Of a DNA stretch of 43,404 nucleotides, positions 33,465-40,743 are shown one piece after another. How positions within the stretch are numbered: position 1 is the first letter of the stretch; each line of letters starts with the position of its first letter. The notes under the pieces are model-generated. The model worked only from the letters and a program-made list of their open reading frames with translations, was not told where the DNA came from and made no database searches. Both the position numbers and the translations under genes were made by a program. Source of the DNA: Alphaproteobacteria bacterium (GTDB taxonomy: Bacteria > Pseudomonadota > Alphaproteobacteria > UBA2966 > CAIVPW01); NCBI GenBank assembly GCA_016869235.1, contig VGER01000010.1, positions 1 to 43,404 on the forward strand. Direction: 5' to 3'.

Positions 33465-34487
33465 TTGCGCGTATTCCAGCTCATGGCCGGTGCGCCCGCG
33501 GGCGGTGCCGAGACCTTCTTCGTCGACCTCGTGTCGGCGCTGGCGCGCACCGGGCTCGACCAGCGCATCGCCATCCGGGCCGACGCGGCGCGCGCCAAGA
33601 TGCTGTTCGATGCTGGCTTGGCCGTAGGACAACTCCGCTTCGGCGGCTTGTTCGACCTCGGCACTCGGCGCGCGCTGCGCGCCGCGTTCGAAAGCGAACG
33701 GCCGAGCATCGTGCAGAGCTGGATGAGCCGCGCGACGCAGCACTGCCCGCGAACGGAGGCGGTTCGCGTCGGCTGGCTCGGCGGGTACTACCCGCCGCGC
33801 GTGGTCCGCCACTGTGACCACGTCGTCGGCGTGACGCCGGACATCGTCCGCCACCTGCGCGAAGGCGGCTTCGCCGAGGAGCGCTGCCATTACCTGCCGA
33901 CCTTCGCCACGGCGCAGCCGGCGGCTGCCGTGTCCCGGGCGTCGCTGGACACTCCGGAGGGAGTGCCGCTCGTGCTCGCGCTCGGACGACTGCACGGGAA
34001 GAAGGGCCTCGACGTCCTGTTGCGTGCCCTCGCCAAGGTGCGGAACGCCTGGCTGTGGATTGCCGGGGAGGGTCCGTTGCGGGCCGAGCTCACGGCACTC
34101 TGCACGTCGCTGGGTCTCGACGGCCGCGTCCGCTTCCTCGGCTGGCGCACCGACCGCGAGGCGCTCCTCGCCGCCTGCGATGTGAGCGTCATGCCGTCGC
34201 GCTACGAGCCATTCGGTACGGTGATGATCGAGACCTGGGCGGCGCGTCGGCCCCTGATCGCCGCGGCGGCTGCCGGACCCAAGGGCCTGGTGCGCGACGG
34301 CATCGATGCGCTGCTGGTGCCGATCGACGACGTGGACGCTCTCGCCGGCGCCTTGGAGCGCGTCCTGGGCGAGCCAACCTTGGCGGCGGCACTGGCGGCC
34401 GAGGGCTTTGCCGTGTATCAGCAGCGCTTCACCGAGGCGGCGGTCGTGCGGCAATACCTCGACTTCTACAAGCGGATCTCGGCGTGA
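33465..34487 (+). CDS. glycosyltransferase family 4-type
   Basis: The product has 340 residues. The TTG at 33465 gives an N-terminus RVFQLMAGAPAGGAETFFVD that fits the family; the ATG at 33483 is the alternative. The retaining GT-B hallmark EX7E is present as EPFGTVMIE after SRY, and LVLALGRLHGKKGLDVLLRA starts the C-terminal Rossmann half. Probable donor is a nucleotide sugar; the acceptor is unknown. Its stop overlaps the pyrC GTG as GTGA. Confidence 0.92.
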   Translation: MRVFQLMAGAPAGGAETFFVDLVSALARTGLDQRIAIRADAARAKMLFDAGLAVGQLRFGGLFDLGTRRALRAAFESERPSIVQSWMSRATQHCPRTEAVRVGWLGGYYPPRVVRHCDHVVGVTPDIVRHLREGGFAEERCHYLPTFATAQPAAAVSRASLDTPEGVPLVLALGRLHGKKGLDVLLRALAKVRNAWLWIAGEGPLRAELTALCTSLGLDGRVRFLGWRTDREALLAACDVSVMPSRYEPFGTVMIETWAARRPLIAAAAAGPKGLVRDGIDALLVPIDDVDALAGALERVLGEPTLAAALAAEGFAVYQQRFTEAAVVRQYLDFYKRISA

Positions 34488-35818
34488 GCGAGCGCTTCGA
34501 GCTGCTCGTGCGCGGCGGCGAGGTGGTGACGCCGGACGGAATCGCGCTTGCCGACATCGGCGTGCGCGGCGGACGCATTGCCGCGATCGGCTCGCTCGGC
34601 GGCTCCGGCGCCGCCGACGTGCTCGAGGCAAAGGGCCTGACCGTCCTGCCCGGCGCCATCGATACCCAGGTGCACTTCCGCGAGCCCGGCAACGAGCACA
34701 AGGAAGACCTCGAGACCGGGGCGCGGGCGGCGGTGCTGGGCGGGATCACGGCGGTGTTCGAGATGCCCAATACCGATCCGCCGACGACCACCGCGGCGGC
34801 GCTCGCCGACAAGCTCAAGCGCGCCAAAGGGCGCATGTGGTGCGACCACGCGTTCTACGTCGGCGCCAGTCCGGAGAACGCCGACAAGCTCGGCGATCTG
34901 GAGGGCCTGCCCGGCTGCTGCGGCGTGAAGGTATTCATGGGCTCCTCCACCGGCAGCCTGCTGGTGCCGGACGACGAAACCTTGCGCGCCGTGCTGGCGC
35001 ACGGGAAGCGGCGCGTCTCGGTGCACTCGGAGGACGAGACGCGGCTGCGCGAGCGCAAGGCGATCGCCGAGAAGTCGGGCGACGTGCGCGATCATCCCAA
35101 CTGGCGCGACGCCGAGACGGCAGTGCGCGCGACGACACGCCTGCTGCAGGCGGCACGCACCTTCGGGCGCAAGGTGCACGTCCTGCACACCACGACCGCC
35201 GAGGAGATCGCGTTCCTGGCGAAGAACAGGGACCTCGCCACCGTCGAGGTGACGCCGCAGCACCTGACCCTCGAGGCGCCGGAGTGCTACGAGCGCCTCG
35301 GCACCTTGGCGCAGATGAATCCGCCCATTCGCGAAGCGGGCCATCGCGTCGCGCTGTGGCAGGGCATCGCCAACGGCACCGTGGACGTCGTCGGCTCGGA
35401 TCACGCGCCGCACACGCGCGACGAAAAAGCCAAGCGCTATCCTGCGTCGCCCTCGGGCATGCCCGGCGTGCAGACGCTGGTGCCGATCCTGCTCGACCAT
35501 GTGGCGGCGGGGCGGCTGAGCCTTGCGCGCATGGTGGATCTCACCAGCACCACGGCGGCGCGCATCTGGGGCCTGGCCAACAAAGGCGCGCTGGCGGTGG
35601 GCCGCGACGCCGACCTGACCATCGTGGACCGCAAGGCCCGGCGCACCATCACCAATCGATGGATCGCCAGCCGCTGCGGCTGGACGCCGTTCGACGGCAT
35701 GACGGTGACCGGCTGGCCCAAGGCCACCGTCATCCGCGGCGCCATTGTCATGCGCGACGACGAGGTGCGCGGCAAGCCGATCGGCCGGCCGCTCGAGTTC
35801 GCCGAGACAGTCGGCTAG
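34484..35818 (+). CDS. pyrC: dihydroorotase
   Basis: The product has 444 residues. It closes carbamoyl aspartate to dihydroorotate in pyrimidine synthesis. Metal-site motifs are IDTQVHFREPGNEHKEDLET (59-78), GVKVFMGSSTGSLL with the carboxylated-Lys region, and DVVGSDHAPHTRDEK near the end. The first His of the usual HxH pair is Gln62 (QVH), a form common in the alphaproteobacterial branch of the enzyme. It starts with GTG overlapping the preceding stop. Its TAG lies in a CTAG shared with the stop of the opposite-strand cysQ remnant. Confidence 0.93.
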   Translation: MSERFELLVRGGEVVTPDGIALADIGVRGGRIAAIGSLGGSGAADVLEAKGLTVLPGAIDTQVHFREPGNEHKEDLETGARAAVLGGITAVFEMPNTDPPTTTAAALADKLKRAKGRMWCDHAFYVGASPENADKLGDLEGLPGCCGVKVFMGSSTGSLLVPDDETLRAVLAHGKRRVSVHSEDETRLRERKAIAEKSGDVRDHPNWRDAETAVRATTRLLQAARTFGRKVHVLHTTTAEEIAFLAKNRDLATVEVTPQHLTLEAPECYERLGTLAQMNPPIREAGHRVALWQGIANGTVDVVGSDHAPHTRDEKAKRYPASPSGMPGVQTLVPILLDHVAAGRLSLARMVDLTSTTAARIWGLANKGALAVGRDADLTIVDRKARRTITNRWIASRCGWTPFDGMTVTGWPKATVIRGAIVMRDDEVRGKPIGRPLEFAETVG

Positions 35819-35957
35819 ATACGCCCCTTGGCGATGAACCTCGGGCTCTTGAAGCGAGACTTGGCGTAGCCGAGCACCTCGTCGTCGCGCGTGACCGTGC
35901 CGCCAGCCGCAGCTGGCACGGCGTGACCGGCGGCGGCGTGCCACTCGTTCGCGCTGA
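35815..35957 (-). pseudogene. duplicated 3' fragment of cysQ
   Basis: About 127 bases (35829-35957) match the 3' end of the full cysQ (about 37064-37195) at roughly 85% by eye with one three-base gap. The frame is still open and reads NEWHAAAGHAV ... LGYAKSRFKSPRFIAKGRI before its TAG, against NEWDTAAGHAV ... LGYAKPRFKNPGFIAKGRA in the full gene. The metal-binding Asp of the WDxAAG motif is His here. No start or N-terminal part exists. Confidence 0.8.
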
Positions 35958-35968
35958 CAACTTGCCCC

Positions 35969-36805
35969 TCAAGGCGATCGGGGGCCGATCAGCGCGCCGG
36001 CGACCACGCCGAGCAGCACCAGGGCGGACCCGACCGCGAACGCGAGCGTCACGCGCTCGCCCGCGAGGACCGCACCGATGCCGACTGTGACGAGCGGGGA
36101 GAGCACCACTGCGTAGGAGGTCGCGGACGCCGTCCAGCGCGACAGCACCCACACCATCAGCACGAATGCCGCCACCGAGCTCGTGATCAGCCAGGCGAGC
36201 GCGATCCACGTCGGCGACAGCGTCGGCAATGCCGGGGCCTCTCCCGCCAGCCACGAGCCGGCGAGCAACAGCCCTGCCCCCGTAGCCATCGCGCTCGCGT
36301 TCACCGTGATCGGGTGAGAGCGCGGAAATCCCTTCACCACGATGCCGGAGAGTGCCGCCGCCACCGCCGCCAGCATGGTGGCGAGCAGCGCGGTCAGTGG
36401 GACGTCGGCGCCGAGCTGGTCGCGGAACACGACGGCGACGCCCGCGATCACGACCAGCGTGCCGGCGAGCCGGGTCCATGTCAGCCGCTCGAGGCCAACC
36501 GTGCTCGCTAGCAGCAGAGTCACGAGCGGGACGGTCGCGAACAGCACCGAGGCCAGGCCTGCTGGCACCGCCACTAGCGCCCAGTAGAGCAGCGCATACG
36601 TTGCTCCGAACGCCAACAGGCCGAAGAGCACGGCGCCGGTCAGAGCCTTGCCCCTCGGCAGCGGCAGGCGCATTGCGGCGACCACCCCGAACAGGAGCGC
36701 CGATGCCACCGCGAACCGCAGCGCCGCTCCCCAGAACGGCGGCAGCTCAGCGTTGCTGAACCGTACCGCCACGAAGTTGACCCCCAGGAAGACGACGATC
36801 AGCAC
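35969..36805 (-). CDS. EamA/DMT family transporter
   Basis: The product has 278 residues with ten predicted membrane spans in two repeats of five, the EamA (RhaT/YdcZ-like drug/metabolite transporter) form: NFVAVRFSNAELPPFWGAALR at the start of the first repeat and VVLSPLVTVGIGAVLAGE in the second. Such carriers export amino acids or other small metabolites; the substrate is unknown. The start is GTG 36805, the only start after an in-frame stop upstream. It is flanked by the cysQ remnant and full cysQ. Confidence 0.88.
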   Translation of the reverse strand: MLIVVFLGVNFVAVRFSNAELPPFWGAALRFAVASALLFGVVAAMRLPLPRGKALTGAVLFGLLAFGATYALLYWALVAVPAGLASVLFATVPLVTLLLASTVGLERLTWTRLAGTLVVIAGVAVVFRDQLGADVPLTALLATMLAAVAAALSGIVVKGFPRSHPITVNASAMATGAGLLLAGSWLAGEAPALPTLSPTWIALAWLITSSVAAFVLMVWVLSRWTASATSYAVVLSPLVTVGIGAVLAGERVTLAFAVGSALVLLGVVAGALIGPRSP

Positions 36806-37049
36806 GAACGCGGCGACAGTCGCGAGGTCGAGTCATCCGGGTTGTGGGGGCGGGGTCGCTGTCTCGCGGCCTGCCGTCATGGTGCCTCCGATCGGCGCCA
36901 AGCCGGGTCTTGGACTTGCCGGGGTCGAGTAGAATACGCCCTTCGCTTCCGGCGGAAGAAATCGGCGCAGAGCTGCCGCAAATTCCCCGCAACTCTCCCC
37001 GGGCCGCGCGGGCGCTCGGGCCGCTACCCGCGGCCCTTGGCCTCGTGCC

Positions 37050-37826
37050 TCAGGCGCGGCCTTTGGCGATGAACCCCGGGTTCTTGAAGCGCGGCTTGGC
37101 GTAGCCGAGCACCGCGCCGTCGCGCGTCACCACCGTGCCGCCGGCGGCGGCGAGCACGGCATGGCCGGCGGCGGTGTCCCACTCGTTGGTGGTGCCGAAG
37201 CGCGGATACAGATCCGCCTCGCCCGCGGCGACGAGACAGAACTTCAGCGAACTGCCGGCGCTGGTGAGGCTCTTTACCCGCAGGGTGGCGAGATAGGAGT
37301 CTTCCTCGGGGTCGCGATGCGAGCGGCTGGCGACGACCACCACGCCGTCGGCGGCCGGGCGGCGCGCCGAGATCGGCGTCGCCGCGCCGCCGTCGCGCTC
37401 GGCGAACGCCCTGCCCGCGCCCGCGCTCCAGAACAAGCGTCCGACCGCCGGCGCATACACGACGCCCAGCGTCGGCTTGCCGTCCTCGACCAGGCCGATG
37501 TTGACGGTGAATTCGCCGTTGCGGCTGATGAATTCTTTGGTGCCGTCGAGCGGGTCGACCAGCCAGAACGGCTTGGTGCCGACTTCGGGAATGTTGCCCA
37601 TGGCGACGCTTTCCTCGGCGACGACCGGAAGCCTCGGTGAGAGCTTGCCGAGCTCGGCGGCGATGAATTGCTCCGCGGCTTCGTCCGCTTCGGTGACCGG
37701 CGAGCGGTCGGCCTTGCTGCGCACTTCGAACTGCGTGCGGTAGAACGCCGTGATCTTCTCGCCGGCGGCAAGGGCGATGTCGCGGATGGCCGCAGCCAGC
37801 GCGCTGTGAGGCAAGTCACTGTTCAT
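37050..37826 (-). CDS. cysQ: 3'(2'),5'-bisphosphate nucleotidase (CysQ-type inositol monophosphatase family)
   Basis: The product has 258 residues. It removes phosphate from PAP, a by-product of sulfate assimilation. Metal ligands are visible: Glu71 (VVAEES), the WLVDPLDGTKEF motif with Asp91 and Asp94, and NEWDTAAGHA with Asp217. The start ATG 37826 gives the usual length; the open frame upstream is not coding in style. A partly decayed copy of its 3' end lies 1.2 kb downstream. Confidence 0.93.
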   Translation of the reverse strand: MNSDLPHSALAAAIRDIALAAGEKITAFYRTQFEVRSKADRSPVTEADEAAEQFIAAELGKLSPRLPVVAEESVAMGNIPEVGTKPFWLVDPLDGTKEFISRNGEFTVNIGLVEDGKPTLGVVYAPAVGRLFWSAGAGRAFAERDGGAATPISARRPAADGVVVVASRSHRDPEEDSYLATLRVKSLTSAGSSLKFCLVAAGEADLYPRFGTTNEWDTAAGHAVLAAAGGTVVTRDGAVLGYAKPRFKNPGFIAKGRA

Positions 37827-37952
37827 TCGGCTGGAAGCAGGCAATCGGAGCGGGGTGGGGTCGGCCGGCGAAGGCGCGAGTGGACCATCGCCCCCGGGTT
37901 GGGTCAACCTGTCGGACCTCGGCGCATGCTTATTTCTGTGCCGGCGGAGTGC

Positions 37953-38360
37953 ATGGACGCGACGCGCAAACAGATCCTCATCATCGACGACGATGATGGG
38001 ATTCGGCACATCCTGCGGCGGGCGCTGGAGGACGCCGGCTACGCAGTGAGCGAAGCCGCGGACGGCGCGGCGGGCTTGAAGCGCTTCCGCGAGGCCAAGG
38101 CCGACCTCGTCATCACCGACATCATCATGCCCGAGCGCGAGGGCATGGAGACCATCATGACCCTGCGCAAGGAGTCGCCCGACACCGCCATCATCGCCGT
38201 CTCGGGCGGTGGCTGTGGCGGTGCCGATTACCTCGCCGTGGCGGTGAAGCTCGGCGCCGTACGGGTGTTCCGCAAGCCCTTCTCGCTGGCCGGGGTGGTG
38301 GGGGCGGTGCGCGAGGTGCTGGAGGGGGAGGAAGCCCCAGAACCCAAGGGGACAGCTTGA
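37953..38360 (+). CDS. lone receiver-domain response regulator
   Basis: The product has 135 residues: one REC domain with acidic LIIDDDDG (Asp12, Asp13), phospho-acceptor Asp56 in VITDIIMP, Ser84 and Lys108 in FRKPF, and no output domain. GGAG lies three bases before the ATG; an ATG at 37926 is also in frame. It is divergent from cysQ and lies just upstream of the imuA promoter. No kinase gene is adjacent, so its partner is unknown. Confidence 0.9.
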   Translation: MDATRKQILIIDDDDGIRHILRRALEDAGYAVSEAADGAAGLKRFREAKADLVITDIIMPEREGMETIMTLRKESPDTAIIAVSGGGCGGADYLAVAVKLGAVRVFRKPFSLAGVVGAVREVLEGEEAPEPKGTA

Positions 38361-38385
38361 CTCCTGGCCAGAGGATTATTAGAAC
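38357..38385 (+). promoter_or_regulatory. promoter of the imuA-imuB-dnaE2 operon
   Basis: TTGACT (38357-38362) and TAGAAC (38380-38385) are 17 bases apart, a good sigma-70 arrangement. The -10 hexamer shares bases with the LexA box, so LexA binding would block RNA polymerase. Confidence 0.65.
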
Positions 38386-38396
38386 AAAAAGAGAAC
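38382..38396 (+). promoter_or_regulatory. LexA (SOS) box
   Basis: A perfect GAAC-N7-GAAC direct repeat, the alphaproteobacterial LexA site, lies 26 bases before the imuA ATG and overlaps its -10 element. Confidence 0.9.
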
Positions 38397-38422
38397 AAAG
38401 CGGTTAGAACCGAGAGGCATCC

Positions 38423-39175
38423 ATGTCTCCAGCGCCTCAACCCGGGCTTTCCTTGGAAGCCCTGCGCACGCGCATCCGCGCCATCGAGGTGCCGAGCCCG
38501 TACCGGACCGTCGGTTTCGGGGCGGCGACGGTGGACGCGGCGCTGCCCTGGGGTGGGTTGCCGCTCGGCTGCCTGCATGAGGCCGCGGGCACGCCCGGAG
38601 ATGCAGGAGCGGCGCTTGGATTTGCCACCGCGCTGGTGACTCGCCTGCAGAAGTCCACCGCGGGGACACGTCCGGTGCTGTGGTGCCTGCGCGGCGACAC
38701 CGAGCACGAGATCGGCAATCCCTACGCCCCCGGCCTGCGCAGCTTCGGCCTCTCGCCCAAGCACGTGCTGCTGGTGCGCGCGCCGGCCACGGCGCAGGTG
38801 CTGTGGGCGATGGAGGAGGGCCTGCGAGCGGGCGGACTCGCCGCCGTGGTGGGCGAGGTGGAGGACGTCGATTTCTCCACCAGCCGGCGGCTGCAGCTCG
38901 CGGCCGAGGCCGGTGGCGTCACCGCGCTTCTGGTGGTGCCGGAACTCGCCGCCGTCTCGGGCGCCGTCACGCGCTGGCAACTCTCGTCGATCGGCGGAGC
39001 CGAGGCCCGCCCGCTGCATCCCCGCTGGCACGTCGAGCTGACCCATTGCCGCGGCGGCACGCCGGCGGCGTGGGAATTGGAGTGGAACCATGCGACGTAT
39101 GATTTCGCTGTGGCTGCCGGCGTTCGCGACCGATCGCTTGAGCCGCGGCACGAACGGGCGCAAGCGGCGGGTTAA
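38423..39175 (+). CDS. imuA: ImuA, RecA/SulA-like mutasome component
   Basis: The product has 250 residues with a RecA-like core: TVDAALPWGGLPLGCLHEAA near residue 40, then LWCLRGDTEHEIGNPYAPGL and GGLAAVVGEVEDVDF. ImuA works with ImuB and DnaE2 in damage-induced mutagenic DNA synthesis. It lies directly behind a LexA box. Its 3' end overlaps imuB by 86 bases, so the last about 28 residues share DNA with the imuB start. Confidence 0.9.
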   Translation: MSPAPQPGLSLEALRTRIRAIEVPSPYRTVGFGAATVDAALPWGGLPLGCLHEAAGTPGDAGAALGFATALVTRLQKSTAGTRPVLWCLRGDTEHEIGNPYAPGLRSFGLSPKHVLLVRAPATAQVLWAMEEGLRAGGLAAVVGEVEDVDFSTSRRLQLAAEAGGVTALLVVPELAAVSGAVTRWQLSSIGGAEARPLHPRWHVELTHCRGGTPAAWELEWNHATYDFAVAAGVRDRSLEPRHERAQAAG

Positions 39176-40721
39176 GCCGTTCGTCACGTCGGCGGCGAGC
39201 GCGGGCGGACTGCGCATCGTGGCGGTCAACCTGCACGCCGCCGAGGCGGGCGTGCTGCCCGGCATGCCGCTTGCCGATGCGCGCGCGCTGGCACCCGGAC
39301 TCGAAGTCGCCGCCGCCGATCCCTTGAGCGACAACGAGCAGCTCGCCAGGCTCGCCGCCTGGTGCGGCAGCTTCTCGCCGTGGACCGCGCCGGAAGCGGG
39401 CGGCAGCGGGCCCGACGGCGCCGGCATCTGGCTCGATGCCAGCGGCTGCGCGCACCTGTTCGGCGGCGAGGAAGAGCTGCTGCGCGAGCTGATCGAGCGC
39501 GTCCAGCGACTGGGCTTCGGCGTGCGCGCCGCCATTGCCGACACCGCCGGCGCCGCCTGGGCCGTCGCGCGGTTCGGCGCCGCCGGCGCGGAAGGCGACT
39601 CGCGCTGCGTGCTCGTGCCGGCGGGCGAGACGCAGGCGGCGCTGGCGCCGTTGCCGATCGCCGGGCTGCGCCTGCCCGGACCCACCATCGAAGGACTGGC
39701 GGTGCTGGGCATCCGCCGCATCAGCGACCTCGTCACCATGCCGCGGGCGCCGCTGGTGGCGCGGTTCGGCAGCATCGTCACCGAGCGTCTCGACCGCGCG
39801 CTCGGGGTGGTGAAAGAGCCGATCTCGCCGCTGGTGCCGGAAGCTCCGTATCGCGAACGCTTGGGCCTGGCCGAGCCGATCGGCACGCGCGAGGCGATCG
39901 AGGCGGTGCTCGCTCACCTGCTGACCGACCTGTGCACGCGGCTTGACCGTGACTACATGGGCGTGCGCCGCCTTGACTTCGCCCTGTTCCGTGTCGACGG
40001 CAACGTCGCCCACGTGCGCATCGGCACCAGCCGTCCGGTGCGCGAGCCGAAGCATCTCGCGCGCCTGTTCGCCGAGCATCTCGAGGGGCTCGACCTCGGC
40101 GAGGGCATCGAGGTGCTGACACTCACCGCGCAGACGGTGGAGGCGCTCGCCGCCGACCAGCTCGAGATGCCGGGCCCAGGTTTGGAGCACGCCCTGGCGA
40201 GCGCCAACGTCGCCGCCCTTGTCGATCGCCTCACCAATCGCCTGGGCGCGGACGCAGTCGTGCGCCTCACCGAGCGCCAAAGCCATGTGCCGGAACATGC
40301 CGGCATCACCGTTGCGGCCGCTCGCTCCGCACCAGCCGAGCCGGTCACCCCGCCCGCCGGCCGCGGCGAGCGGCCGCTGCGTCTGTTCCCCAAGCCCTTC
40401 CTCATCGAGGCGGTGGCGCCGGTGCCGGACGGACCGCCGGTGCTGTTCCGCTGGCGGCGGGTGCTGCACCGCATCGCCCGCGCCGAAGGGCCGGAGCGCA
40501 TCGCGCCCGAGTGGTGGCGCACCTCGCTGGCGTGGATGACGCCGTGGGAGGAGACGACGCGCGACTACTATCGGGTCGAGGACGAGTCGGGGCGCCGCTT
40601 CTGGGTGTACCGCGAGGGCCTGTATCCGCTGGCCACGGCGCCCGCCCAGGACGAGGAGGGTGGGGAGCCTTTCCTTCCCGGCATGACGCCGCGCTGGTTC
40701 GTGCACGGGCTGTTCGCCTGA
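39090..40721 (+). CDS. imuB: ImuB, Y-family-like mutasome protein
   Basis: The product has 543 residues with a Y-family (DinB-like) architecture. The N-terminus MRRMISLWLPAFATDRLSR has Trp-Leu-Pro where active polymerases carry the first catalytic acidic residue, as is usual for catalytically dead ImuB. Fingers/thumb blocks follow (LRIVAVNLHAAEAGVLPGM, GIRRISDLVTMPRAPLVARFG). The C-terminal RPLRLFPKPFLIE is the likely beta-clamp-binding region. ImuB bridges ImuA, the clamp and DnaE2. An alternative ATG lies at 39099. Confidence 0.93.
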   Translation: MRRMISLWLPAFATDRLSRGTNGRKRRVKPFVTSAASAGGLRIVAVNLHAAEAGVLPGMPLADARALAPGLEVAAADPLSDNEQLARLAAWCGSFSPWTAPEAGGSGPDGAGIWLDASGCAHLFGGEEELLRELIERVQRLGFGVRAAIADTAGAAWAVARFGAAGAEGDSRCVLVPAGETQAALAPLPIAGLRLPGPTIEGLAVLGIRRISDLVTMPRAPLVARFGSIVTERLDRALGVVKEPISPLVPEAPYRERLGLAEPIGTREAIEAVLAHLLTDLCTRLDRDYMGVRRLDFALFRVDGNVAHVRIGTSRPVREPKHLARLFAEHLEGLDLGEGIEVLTLTAQTVEALAADQLEMPGPGLEHALASANVAALVDRLTNRLGADAVVRLTERQSHVPEHAGITVAAARSAPAEPVTPPAGRGERPLRLFPKPFLIEAVAPVPDGPPVLFRWRRVLHRIARAEGPERIAPEWWRTSLAWMTPWEETTRDYYRVEDESGRRFWVYREGLYPLATAPAQDEEGGEPFLPGMTPRWFVHGLFA

Positions 40722-40743
40722 CCCGTTGCTGGATTGCGATGCC

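Noticed and set aside
36806-37049. A gene between the DMT transporter and cysQ
   Set aside because: Only short GC-driven frames without family resemblance or ribosome sites; treated as intergenic.
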